Origin: Candidatus Methanofastidiosum methylothiophilum
GTDB taxonomy: Archaea > Methanobacteriota_B > Thermococci > Methanofastidiosales > Methanofastidiosaceae
NCBI GenBank assembly: GCA_001587575.1
Contig: LNJC01000001.1
Coordinates: 1 to 47,863, forward strand
Direction: 5' to 3'
Length of the DNA: 47,863 bases
Shown: positions 7,534-14,777 of the stretch, one piece after another
How the letters are laid out: every line of letters starts with the position of its first letter
Position numbering within the stretch: position 1 is the first letter of the stretch
The notes under the pieces: generated by a model
Seen by the model: the letters and a program-made list of their open reading frames with translations, nothing else
Databases searched by the model: none
What the model was told of the DNA's origin: nothing
Program-made: the position numbers and the translations under genes

Positions 7534-8082
7534 ATGAAGAAAATATTTGCTATAGTAATAAGCTTACTATTTGTAGTAAGTGTTTTTGGTGTATCTCAAA
7601 CGACGGCTTATAAGTGGGTTTGTGAAGAAGAGTACTACAAAATTAGCGCTAAAACAGCTAAAGTCGGAGAAACATTTACAATCTCACTCAGTACAGAATT
7701 TTGGACCGACTACTCTAGTGTTAAAATTGGAGGATTAACAATAGATGAGGTAACTTCAAAGATTGTTCTAAATGGCGGTCTGCCTTATAGAATTGGCCCA
7801 GTCGAAATTATAGGTGTAGATTATTACGGCGAGGATGGGGCTCTAATTTACAGTGGCCTTGTATTACCTGATTGCGGATTTGGTTTTCCATGTTGGAGTG
7901 AACTTAATCCAAGCTGGCCTGCTGTTAGATGGATAAAATGGACCTTTAGAGCAGTAACACCAGGAACATTGATTTTGAATGGAGTAGATTATTGCAACGA
8001 TACAGAAACTGTCACAATCCTCTCAAAAGACCTACCATTTAAGTTCTTTGCAAAGCTATTCGGATTCGGTAAAAAAGACTAA
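7534..8082 (+). CDS. Exported protein with C-terminal LP-tail
   Basis: Secreted protein of unknown function, about 182 residues. It has a clear signal peptide (MKKIFAIVISLLFVVSVFGVSQTTA). ATG 7534 is chosen because AGGTG at 7523-7527 lies 6 nt upstream; the in-frame GTG at 7525 overlaps that site. The body, beginning AKVGETFTISLS, looks like a cohesin- or Ig-like beta-sandwich and has several Trp and four Cys. It ends in LPFKFFAKLFGFGKKD, a short hydrophobic and basic tail found in the same form on two other exported proteins of this window (26926-26973 and 40774-40824). A TATA-like stretch lies about 40-50 nt upstream. Confidence 0.7.
   Translation: MKKIFAIVISLLFVVSVFGVSQTTAYKWVCEEEYYKISAKTAKVGETFTISLSTEFWTDYSSVKIGGLTIDEVTSKIVLNGGLPYRIGPVEIIGVDYYGEDGALIYSGLVLPDCGFGFPCWSELNPSWPAVRWIKWTFRAVTPGTLILNGVDYCNDTETVTILSKDLPFKFFAKLFGFGKKD
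8032..8079 (+). other. C-terminal LP-tail, copy 1
   Basis: Codons for the last 16 residues, LPFKFFAKLFGFGKKD. The pattern is Leu-Pro, an alternating hydrophobic stretch of about eight residues, then a Lys-rich end. It matches the tails at 26926-26973 and 40774-40824 in position, length and composition. Confidence 0.5.
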
Positions 8083-8116
8083 TTTATTATTCTTTAATTT
8101 TTATTCTATTTCTTAA
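8083..8116 (+). terminator. T-rich terminator
   Basis: Oligo-T clusters with no hairpin follow the stop of the exported-protein gene, before a separate promoter region for the permease gene. Confidence 0.35.
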
Positions 8117-8182
8117 TTAATTTTATTAGTAAGCCTTATATCTATCGCATCTTAGCTACCTCTATTACGAAGACCTGATACG

Positions 8183-9070
8183 ATGCAAATTGATTCTTCA
8201 AAAATAAAGCAGATTGACAAAAAGACTGCACTTGCTCTCCTTATCACTCTGATATTCTGGGCTTCAGCCTTTGCAGGAATTAGAGCCGGCCTTAAATCTT
8301 ATGAGCCAGGTCACCTTGCGCTACTTAGATTTCTAGTTGCTTCTGCTTTTCTCATAATTTACGGCGCATACAGAAAGGTAAGACTCCCTGAAAAGAAGGA
8401 TCTCCCAATGATCCTACTAATAGGATTTCTATCGGTAACAGTATACCATTCGCTTCTCTCATATGGCGAGGTAACTGTCACAGCCGGGGCAGCAAGCCTA
8501 ATTATTGGCTCTGGCCCTATATTTACAGCACTTTTAGCCTCTTTTATCCTGAAAGAGAAGCTGAAATCATGGGGCTGGATTGGCATATTTATTAGCTTTT
8601 TTGGAGTTGCATTGATATCCCTGGGAGAAGGTGGTGGCATATCCTTTGACCCACGGGCAATCTTGATACTCATAGCCGCATTTTCAACTAGTCTTTCGTT
8701 TGTCTTGCAAAAACCCTACTTAAAAAAATACAAATACGTTGACCTAACAGCCTATACAATCTGGGGCGGAACACTCTTCCTTTTGATATTCACACCAGGT
8801 TTTATTAATGATATAAGAACAGCATCTATCGACTCAACACTTTCAATAATCTACTTAGGTATATTCCCAGCAGGCATAGCGTACCTAACTTGGACTTACG
8901 CATTAGCTAAAATGCCAGTCTCCATTCTAACAAGCTTTCTAGCTGTATCCCCATTTTTATCGATTATTATAGCTTGGGCCTGGCTTGGCGAGATACCTGG
9001 ATCCATTTCCATAATAGGTGGGGTAATTGCAATACTCGGTGTAATGCTTGTCAATATGAAAGGTAGATAA
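8183..9070 (+). CDS. EamA/DMT-family permease
   Basis: Integral membrane protein of 295 residues with about ten hydrophobic segments in two repeated EamA halves. The first repeat contains FWASAFAGIRAGLKSYEPGHLALLRF, the second begins near residue 155 and includes AGIAYLTWTYALAKMPVSILTSFLAVSPFLSIIIAW and the closing GGVIAILGVMLVN. Members export amino acids, nucleosides or other metabolites; the substrate cannot be assigned. The N-terminal cytoplasmic stretch is basic and hydrophilic. It is monocistronic, with a TATA-like segment about 50-70 nt before ATG 8183. Confidence 0.9.
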   Translation: MQIDSSKIKQIDKKTALALLITLIFWASAFAGIRAGLKSYEPGHLALLRFLVASAFLIIYGAYRKVRLPEKKDLPMILLIGFLSVTVYHSLLSYGEVTVTAGAASLIIGSGPIFTALLASFILKEKLKSWGWIGIFISFFGVALISLGEGGGISFDPRAILILIAAFSTSLSFVLQKPYLKKYKYVDLTAYTIWGGTLFLLIFTPGFINDIRTASIDSTLSIIYLGIFPAGIAYLTWTYALAKMPVSILTSFLAVSPFLSIIIAWAWLGEIPGSISIIGGVIAILGVMLVNMKGR

Positions 9071-9090
9071 AGTATTTTACTTACTCTAAC

Positions 9091-9347
9091 TTAATCATAC
9101 CCAAATTCTTCATTAAAAGGCATAAAGGAAATATCCTCTAAAGAATTGAAGCAAATAACAAACATGCAATAATATCTTCTTTTTTTAAGTCCTTATACTC
9201 TTCTAATATTTCATCTAAAGTATATCCATCACTCAAAAGTTTAAGAATATAATGAACGGATAATCTTGTACCTCTAATAATTGGTTTTCCTGTAATTATT
9301 TTTGGATTCAATATTATCCTTTTGGCTAGTTCTATCTTATCCATCAT
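9091..9347 (-). pseudogene. DUF433 antitoxin-like gene with C-terminal frameshift
   Basis: DUF433 proteins are small winged-helix antitoxin-like proteins, usually next to a PIN-like DUF5615 toxin. The family signature is complete: RIILNPKIITGKPIIRGTRLSVHYIL and LDEILEEYKDLKKEDIIACLLFAS. The frame stops at 9138, but another frame continues with LEDISFMPFNEEFGYD, the normal family ending (SLE.ISFMP), to a stop at 9091. One missing A near 9145-9147 would join them through Asn-Ser-Leu. It is either a recent frameshift or a sequence error. No DUF5615 partner is visible. Confidence 0.7.
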
Positions 9348-9386
9348 ATGCCCCTAGACAATATTATAGTGTTCTTTATTATAATA

Positions 9387-9503
9387 TCAATTAAGAAGTT
9401 CGTAAAGCTCTTTTTCAGAGAGTCCTTCTACTCTTCTAAGTTCTATATCTGATATCCTTTCAGATAATTCAATATTAAGAATCTCTATTTTTTCTGACTT
9501 CAT
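9387..9503 (-). CDS. Hypothetical 38-residue acidic protein
   Basis: Short frame MKSEKIEILNIELSERISDI continuing to ELYELLN. It is placed 1 nt after the stop of the zinc-ribbon gene, and GGAG in that gene's last codons provides a ribosome binding site about 8 nt before the ATG. The sequence is helical and acidic, antitoxin-like in composition, but matches no family I recognise. A longer reading from 9569 would overlap the zinc-ribbon gene in another frame and is less likely. Confidence 0.4.
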   Translation of the reverse strand: MKSEKIEILNIELSERISDIELRRVEGLSEKELYELLN

Positions 9504-9504
9504 T

Positions 9505-9721
9505 TTAATCTTCTCCTTTAATATCACATCTACATAAAATTCCATCAATCTCTTCATATTCTTTTCCACATTCTCGACAATAGTATTTTGATGTTTGTAT
9601 TATTTCACTGTGATCTATTATTATTTCTTCTTCCACTATTACAATGTCATAACTATTAGGCTCTGATATGAATTCATAACTTCCACATTCACATTTGAAT
9701 CTTGTCAGACTACCCCCCCAT
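9505..9721 (-). pseudogene. Small zinc-ribbon protein with out-of-frame poly-G after the start codon
   Basis: The minus strand encodes TRFKCECGSYEFIS, an acidic strand-rich middle, then YYCRECGKEYEEIDGILCRC, ending at 9505. Two CxC/CxxC-G knuckles plus a final CRC suggest a zinc ribbon of about 71 residues. The only possible start, ATG at 9721, is followed by a run of seven G (including the G of ATG), which puts it out of frame and into an early TAG. Six G would read MGGSLTRFKC. Poly-G of this length is rare in such an AT-rich genome and could be a slippage switch or a sequencing error. Confidence 0.5.
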
Positions 9722-9811
9722 TATTGATTTTTTTAACATATTATACATTCAAGTAATCTTAATATACTTAGTCCCCATAAATGATATAATTCATAATTTA
9801 TCGTGGACATT

Positions 9812-10039
9812 ATGTATAAGTTTCTTATTATTATAGAAAAAACAAATAGAAACTATTCAGCCTATGCGCCTGACTTACCAGGATGTGTAGCAACTGGGAA
9901 ATCAGTTGAAGAAGTTGAAAGAAATATGTATAGCGCTATCGAAATGCATTTAGATGACCTAAAAGAAGATAATTCTCCAATTCCAGCACCTAGTGCATTG
10001 GCAGAATATGTTGTTATAAAAGACTTAGATCTTGAATAA
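9812..10039 (+). CDS. HicB-family antitoxin-like protein
   Basis: Short HicB protein of 75 residues. The partial RNase H-like fold is recognisable in YKFLIIIEKTNRNYSAYAPDLPGCVATGKSVEEVERNMYSAIEMHL, where SAYAPDLPGCVATG is the family hallmark. It ends shortly after the fold and lacks the C-terminal DNA-binding domain of longer HicB proteins. No HicA gene lies on either side, so it is an orphan. ATG 9812 is preferred over GTG 9803. Confidence 0.85.
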   Translation: MYKFLIIIEKTNRNYSAYAPDLPGCVATGKSVEEVERNMYSAIEMHLDDLKEDNSPIPAPSALAEYVVIKDLDLE

Positions 10040-10066
10040 AGAATTAATTTGAATTTCTTAATCTAA

Positions 10067-10423
10067 TTAGCTTAACGCCATTGCCAAAGGAACAATGATA
10101 TCTTTTTCTTTTTTAATTTGGTCGGCTATTAGTACTAGGGTTATCCCTATCCTGTTTTTATACTGGTCAACATGAAATTCAAAATCTGTGAGGTGATTTA
10201 GCATATCTGAATTTAATTGCAGATATTCTGAGGCGTTAATTACTTCGATGCCTCTGACCTTCCCCTTGTTAGAAACATCAAGCACAATATCCCCGACGTC
10301 AAAATTTCCCTTGAATTTTTCATCTGCCCCATAGCCACTGTGAACAAAAAGAATGTCACACTCAGAGTCGTATGAAATTAATTTCTTATCTGACGCTTCC
10401 AACTTACCACCTAATAAATCCAT
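10067..10423 (-). CDS. DUF2283-domain protein
   Basis: Protein of about 118 residues with the DUF2283 core: ISYDSECDILFVHSG, then a segment ending DIVLDVSNKGKVRGIEVINASEYL. This small domain often accompanies DUF4258-type proteins in toxin-antitoxin-like pairs, and here the upstream gene is such a protein. ATG 10423 lies inside the end of that gene (overlap of 13 nt), which indicates coupled translation; the TTG at 10444 is a less likely start. The biochemical role is unknown; antitoxin is a guess from context. Confidence 0.75.
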   Translation of the reverse strand: MDLLGGKLEASDKKLISYDSECDILFVHSGYGADEKFKGNFDVGDIVLDVSNKGKVRGIEVINASEYLQLNSDMLNHLTDFEFHVDQYKNRIGITLVLIADQIKKEKDIIVPLAMALS

Positions 10424-10761
10424 TTTTTGGCTGCCTTTTTCCAAGGCTCGTATATCATAATATACGTGATTATATATAAGTTTTTATGCCCACTTCTATT
10501 AATAATAACTGGTAATTTCAAAGTTTTAGTATTGCTGATTTTAAAATGAAGATTATAGACAATTTCTCCTTGATTGCTCTTTTCTTTATAAAAATACACA
10601 AGTTTTTCAGGATTTAAAAGAAGGGCAATGACTTCTTCTAAATTCCCATCCCGCTGGGCCATTCTAATTAAAAAATGATCTGAATACTGAACATTATCTT
10701 TAGAAAATAATTTTAATTTTTCTTTTAATTCTTGAACCTCATTTTTTTGATTTTGAGGCAT
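10411..10761 (-). CDS. DUF4258-like putative toxin
   Basis: Protein of 116 residues. After a helical lead comes YSDHFLIRMAQRDGNLEEVIALLLNPEKLVYFYKE, which resembles the DUF4258 start (ften-seen pattern S-x-H-x2-x-R-M-x-R). A beta meander follows (IVYNLHFKISNTKTLKLPVIIN and LYIITYIMI). DUF4258 proteins have a RelE/BrnT-like flavour and are thought to be toxins paired with small antitoxins. The overlap with the DUF2283 gene downstream supports a two-gene module. Activity is not provable from sequence. Confidence 0.6.
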   Translation of the reverse strand: MPQNQKNEVQELKEKLKLFSKDNVQYSDHFLIRMAQRDGNLEEVIALLLNPEKLVYFYKEKSNQGEIVYNLHFKISNTKTLKLPVIINRSGHKNLYIITYIMIYEPWKKAAKKWIY

Positions 10762-10859
10762 GTCAATATTTTATATTTTTAACTTATATTTCTTTTCAGT
10801 TGACAAACCCTTTTCTTTTTTTCAGATAATTTTTTATGGAATTAGTCTTTACTCTCTTT

Positions 10860-11762
10860 ATGAGGCGCTATAAAATAAAGCAGATTGACGCATTTACAGA
10901 TAGGCCCTTTGGAGGAAACGCAGCAGGTGTTGTACCATCTGCAGATGGTCTAACTGACAAAGAGATGCAATTAATTGCAAACGAGATGGATTTATCAGAG
11001 ACTGCTTTTATTCTAAATAGCGATATAGCCGATTTTAGGATAAGATGGTTTACGCCTAAGAAGGAAGTTTTGTTCTGTGGCCACGCAACAGTTGCAAGCT
11101 TGCATGCTTTAGCTGAAGAAGGAAAGTTTGGGATGGAAAATGACGGGGAGTATTCCTTCAAAGTTGAAACAATGATAGGAGTAATCACTGTTGACGTGAT
11201 AAAATCAAGCAATATCCAGATAGTATTACACTCGCCCAAAATATCTCTTGTAAGAGAAAATATCGATATGCCTGCATTTCTAGATGCCTTAAAGATTAAA
11301 GAAGATGAGATTGATTTGAGTTATCCTATAATGAGGGAAACTAATCTTGACTACCTCTATGTTCCGATAATTAGCCTTGGCACGCTAAAAAATATAGACT
11401 ACGACTATTCAAAGCTGCTTAAGTTCTGCGAAAAGTATAACTTCCCAGGAGTCTGCGTCTTTACAAAGGAAACTTTTGATGACGACTCTAAGGCCCATTC
11501 AAGATTTTTTGCACCACTTTATGGAGTTAGAGAGGATCCCGTGACAGGCTCTGCCCAAGGGCCTCTTGGCGCATACCTTCTAATAAACGGCATTATTGAT
11601 TTTGAAGGTAGTGAAGTTAATATCAAATCAGAGCAGGGCGACATTATGGATAGGCCCGGAAGATTAGTAATAAATCTGACAAAGGATGAGTACGGAAACT
11701 TTTCCTCTAAGCTAATCTCTACTGCAGTTACAGTCCTAAGTGGGGAGATATACCTTCCTTAA
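10860..11762 (+). CDS. PhzF-family isomerase/epimerase-like protein
   Basis: Member of the PhzF/YddE family with the diaminopimelate-epimerase-like double fold (about 300 residues). Signatures are KIKQIDAFTDRPFGGNAAGVV, SETAF with the family's catalytic Glu (residue 48 from this start), WFTPKKEVLFCGHATVASLHAL and EDPVTGSAQGPLGAYL. The substrate is unknown outside phenazine producers; the family is widespread as a metabolite-handling isomerase. ATG 10860 gives the usual family N-terminus; the ATG at 10836 would add eight hydrophobic residues. Confidence 0.9.
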   Translation: MRRYKIKQIDAFTDRPFGGNAAGVVPSADGLTDKEMQLIANEMDLSETAFILNSDIADFRIRWFTPKKEVLFCGHATVASLHALAEEGKFGMENDGEYSFKVETMIGVITVDVIKSSNIQIVLHSPKISLVRENIDMPAFLDALKIKEDEIDLSYPIMRETNLDYLYVPIISLGTLKNIDYDYSKLLKFCEKYNFPGVCVFTKETFDDDSKAHSRFFAPLYGVREDPVTGSAQGPLGAYLLINGIIDFEGSEVNIKSEQGDIMDRPGRLVINLTKDEYGNFSSKLISTAVTVLSGEIYLP

Positions 11763-11768
11763 AAATAA

Positions 11769-12188
11769 TTATTCAATTACCCTGCCAAAGATATAGCAGT
11801 CCTCGCCACACCAGTGCTTTTCCAGTAAGAACTGCTCTTTAAATCCCATCTTGTCATAGAATCCAATTGCGTTGTAGCGCTTTAAGCTCCAGCACCAGAG
11901 CTTTTTCACATGCTCATTTTTACAAAGCTCAACTGTGAAATCTATCAAAGCCTTACCCACACCCTTCTTTGATGTTATTAGTGCATCTATCTCGCATGAC
12001 TCTTCAACTATGAGTAATCCTATAGCACCAACGATTTTGCCTTCATCAATTGCAATATAGTAGTTGCCTTCTTCAATTAGGGGTGTAATCTTTTCTACTT
12101 TAGAAAAGGAATACTCTTCCGTATCAAGCCCTTTTAAGAGGGCTGATAGCTCTATGGCATGAGATTTTGTGGCCTTAACTATTTCCAT
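11769..12188 (-). CDS. GNAT-family N-acetyltransferase
   Basis: A 139-residue GNAT protein: MEIVKATKSHAIELSALL as strand 1 and helix 1, NYYIAIDEGKIVGAIGLLIVEESCEIDALI as the central strands, and GVGKALIDFTVELCKN at the acetyl-CoA site, which corresponds to Q/R-x-x-G-x-G/A although the first residue is altered to SKKGVG. YNAIGFYDKMGFKEQF is the usual late motif. The acceptor is unknown. Convergent with PhzF, with 6 nt between the two stops. Confidence 0.88.
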   Translation of the reverse strand: MEIVKATKSHAIELSALLKGLDTEEYSFSKVEKITPLIEEGNYYIAIDEGKIVGAIGLLIVEESCEIDALITSKKGVGKALIDFTVELCKNEHVKKLWCWSLKRYNAIGFYDKMGFKEQFLLEKHWCGEDCYIFGRVIE

Positions 12189-12345
12189 ATCTTGGTAATG
12201 CTAATATTTGGTATTAAAGCTTTTGATGGGGTGTCCTTTATTTTTAGATTAATCCAATGGAGTTTTTTCATAAATTAATACTAAGTCAGTTATGAAAAAT
12301 TTATAAGTTAATAATTTGCATTGGCATTGATATTTGAGGAAAAAT

Positions 12346-12819
12346 ATGAATCGAAGAAGAAAATTAACAAACAATACAAATGATTGGGATTGCGGAGTTC
12401 AAGCAATTGAAAATGTAAAACGAATTGCCCGAACTAAGAAGAAGATTGTCCCGCATAAAGCTGGAATAATAAAAGACGAGGGTGTAGTGGAGCCAATAAA
12501 ATATGCTAAGGCATTGAAAAGTATCCCCAAGGTCAAAAAAGTAAAGGTAGAAAGAACTCCAAAAGTAGACCAGATTGTCGAGTGGCTAGAAAAAGACAAG
12601 CCTTCTGGGAAAACTCAAAATGTGGCAATCGTCCACTCAAAAATAGCAGATGAAGAAGATTCACATTACTGGCTGGCCTTCAAAGTAAACAAAGGAAGAA
12701 AAAGTGTGATGGCGGCAAATTTTGACGATTCTAATCCTGTCAAGAGAGTTTCACTTCACAGGTTAAAAAAGAAGGATATAAAGATAAAGCGAGTTTACAA
12801 ATTGAAGATTGAAAAATAG
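12346..12819 (+). CDS. Papain/C39-like cysteine-peptidase-fold protein, very basic
   Basis: Not a firmly recognised family, but three spaced motifs mimic C39-type papain-like peptidases: NDWDCGVQAIENVKRIA (candidate Cys16 at the start of a helix), SHYWLAFKV (candidate His107), and AANFDDSNPVKRVSLHRL (Asn125 or Asp127/128 as third residue). In C39 enzymes these read xxDCG-helix, HyvvV and DP. There is no signal peptide or transporter, and about a quarter of the 157 residues are Lys or Arg, suggesting a cytoplasmic nucleic-acid-associated role. ATG 12346 has GAGG 6-7 nt upstream and is preferred over TTG 12334. It is convergent with the methyltransferase operon (10-nt gap). Confidence 0.5.
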   Translation: MNRRRKLTNNTNDWDCGVQAIENVKRIARTKKKIVPHKAGIIKDEGVVEPIKYAKALKSIPKVKKVKVERTPKVDQIVEWLEKDKPSGKTQNVAIVHSKIADEEDSHYWLAFKVNKGRKSVMAANFDDSNPVKRVSLHRLKKKDIKIKRVYKLKIEK

Positions 12820-12829
12820 GGCCGGATTT

Positions 12830-13786
12830 TTATGGATAATTTCTAATTATCAGTTCTTTTATTTCTCCTCGTTTCTTGGGGTCGCAGTTAATTATTCTTT
12901 TTGCATTTACTCTTTCGATTATGAAATCTTTATACAAATTATCAAAAAAGTCATCATTAGGATCTTCATTTTTTGGATCTGAATTACTTAGTATTAGATA
13001 AGCTCCTTTTTTGTTAAGCTCTTTATAGAATTCTGAAAGTCTTATCTGATCATTATCTATGAACTCTTCCTTTGAATAACTAGTGAAACTAGAAGTTTTT
13101 GTGAGTGGCCTATAGGGCGGATCAAAATAGACTAGGCTGTTATTATTAACATATTTTGAAGACTCAGAGAAATCACCACAGATAATTTCAGTATTCTTTA
13201 AGGCCAGATTAACTTTCGTGATATTTTCTTTGTCACATATTCTAGGATTTTTATACCTACCATGGGGCACATTGAATTCTCCATTTTTGTTCTGTCTAAA
13301 TAATCCGTTAAAACAAGTTCTATTCAGAAATATCATATGTGAAGCTCTTTCAATCCAATTTGTATTGTATTTAATATAATCAAATGAGTTTATCTGAGAA
13401 TTGTATCTATCCCTAATGTTATAATAATATTGTTTTCTTTCCTCTTCATTTTTATTGATGTATTCTATCTCTAAAATATTTAGATGATTAATAAGTTCTT
13501 TAGGATCATTTTGTAATACTTTATACCCAATTATTAGCTCTCTGTTTATATCAAATAAATATGAATTGTTAATTTGAAATCTACTCTTTAGATAAAAGAA
13601 GAATGCGCCTCCACCGACAAAAGGTTCGATATATGTATCTATTTTTCCAGTATCAATAATCTCTTTAGGAAGTCTTGATGTGAGCTCAGGGATTAATTGT
13701 GATTTGCCTCCTGCCCATTTCATAAAAGGCTTTGCAAAAAAAGTATTATCTTCTGATTTAATAGTATGCCCCGAAGTATTATTCAT
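12830..13786 (-). CDS. DNA adenine methyltransferase, Dam/M.DpnIIA type
   Basis: N6-adenine methyltransferase of the alpha class, close in layout to Dam and M.DpnIIA, which methylate GATC. Motif order is X (PFMKWAGGKSQLIPEL), I (YIEPFVGGGAFFFYLK) and IV (SLVYFDPPYRPL), with the target-recognition region between I and IV, including RTCFNGLFRQNKNGEFNVPHGRYKNP. ATG 13786 overlaps the end of the second methyltransferase gene, so they are coupled. The pair resembles the two methylases of a DpnII system, but no DpnII-type endonuclease follows. GATC specificity is an expectation from family, not shown. Confidence 0.9.
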   Translation of the reverse strand: MNNTSGHTIKSEDNTFFAKPFMKWAGGKSQLIPELTSRLPKEIIDTGKIDTYIEPFVGGGAFFFYLKSRFQINNSYLFDINRELIIGYKVLQNDPKELINHLNILEIEYINKNEEERKQYYYNIRDRYNSQINSFDYIKYNTNWIERASHMIFLNRTCFNGLFRQNKNGEFNVPHGRYKNPRICDKENITKVNLALKNTEIICGDFSESSKYVNNNSLVYFDPPYRPLTKTSSFTSYSKEEFIDNDQIRLSEFYKELNKKGAYLILSNSDPKNEDPNDDFFDNLYKDFIIERVNAKRIINCDPKKRGEIKELIIRNYP

Positions 13787-14561
13787 CACAATTAAGCGTC
13801 TTCTGTGGAGGATTTAACCTTTTTTGTATTATCTCGATATACTTTTCTTCTTTTTCTATTCCTATAGAATTTCTTCCCATTTTTTTTGCAACAACAGAGG
13901 TCGTACCTGAGCCAACAAAAGGATCCAGAACTGTATCACCTTCTTTAGTACATGCCAAAATTATCCTTCTTAAAAGCTCTTCAGGCTTCTGTGTAGGATG
14001 AGCTCCAGCCCATTTTTCACTTTTTGGAGTTAGCGGTATTGACCAGACATTTCTTGTCTGTTTTCCTAGAGGATTTATCGAATCTTCAATTAGATTTTTT
14101 GTCTCCTCATAATTGAAAGTCCATTTTTCACCTTTGCCGTTCTTTGTAGCCCAAATTAAGTGCTCAGTACTTTCTGTAAACATTCTGCAAGTAATATTTG
14201 GCTGGGCATTGGGTTTAAACCAAACAATGCTATTGTTAATTTTTAGATCCGTCATATGTTGAATTATGAAACCCAGTTGGTATATGTTATGAAAAGAGCC
14301 ACAAATCCATAAACTGCCGCCATGTTTTAATACTCTAACACACTCTTGGATCCATTCTAAATTGAATCTTAAGAATTCATCTTTTGTGAATATGTCCCAA
14401 TCTTCTTCCAATGTAATATGTTTGCTATATTTCCACCCAAGACCCCTCTTTTTTGCAAGGCCGTATGGGGGGTCAGCGAAAACTAAATCTATTGATTCAT
14501 CAGGAATTTTTTTCAATTTTTCTAGAGCATCACCGTGGATAATTTCATGTTTAGTTTTCAT
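13779..14561 (-). CDS. DNA adenine methyltransferase, M.DpnIIB-like (beta class)
   Basis: 260-residue site-specific methyltransferase. Motif IV comes first (DLVFADPPYGLAKK, near residue 30), the recognition region is in the middle, and motifs X and I come last (HPTQKPEELLRRIIL and DTVLDPFVGSGTTSVVAKKMGR), the beta-class order. In DpnII-type systems such an enzyme protects the same site, including in single-stranded DNA. The gene starts with ATG overlapping the stop of a ribbon-helix-helix gene (ATGA), and ends overlapping the Dam-like gene, giving a tight three-gene operon. Confidence 0.9.
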   Translation of the reverse strand: MKTKHEIIHGDALEKLKKIPDESIDLVFADPPYGLAKKRGLGWKYSKHITLEEDWDIFTKDEFLRFNLEWIQECVRVLKHGGSLWICGSFHNIYQLGFIIQHMTDLKINNSIVWFKPNAQPNITCRMFTESTEHLIWATKNGKGEKWTFNYEETKNLIEDSINPLGKQTRNVWSIPLTPKSEKWAGAHPTQKPEELLRRIILACTKEGDTVLDPFVGSGTTSVVAKKMGRNSIGIEKEEKYIEIIQKRLNPPQKTLNCDE

Positions 14562-14698
14562 TTTCGATTCTTCTCAATCCACTCTTTCATTAATGTATTA
14601 ATCTTTGTTGATACTTTAATATCATTTTTGGCACATATTTTTTTAAAACTGTCTAGCACTTCTTTATCTACAGTTATATTCAATGGAACCTTGGTCAT
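14558..14698 (-). CDS. Ribbon-helix-helix regulator, 46 residues
   Basis: Very small gene reading MTKVPLNITVDKEVLDSFKK, then ICAKNDIKVSTKINTLMKEW and IEKNRK. The strand PLNITVDKEV followed by two helices is a classic MetJ/Arc ribbon-helix-helix fold. Its TGA overlaps the ATG of the DNA methyltransferase gene (ATGA), making it first gene of the operon, as expected for an autoregulator of methyltransferase expression. A palindrome with TATACA and TGTATA half-sites lies 40-60 nt upstream. Confidence 0.8.
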   Translation of the reverse strand: MTKVPLNITVDKEVLDSFKKICAKNDIKVSTKINTLMKEWIEKNRK

Positions 14699-14737
14699 TC
14701 GAACACCAAATTATTTATCTATATAAATCAATACTAA

Positions 14738-14758
14738 TATACATAAGTAATTTGTATA
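14738..14758. promoter_or_regulatory. Candidate RHH operator between divergent genes
   Basis: Perfect 6-bp inverted half-sites TATACA (14738-14743) and TGTATA (14753-14758), separated by 9 bp, lie in the 79-nt divergent promoter between the RHH gene (start 14698) and the 214-residue gene (start 14778). Position and symmetry suit binding by the dimeric RHH protein, which could control both transcripts. Confidence 0.4.
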
Positions 14759-14777
14759 TAATTGTTACGATCTATTC

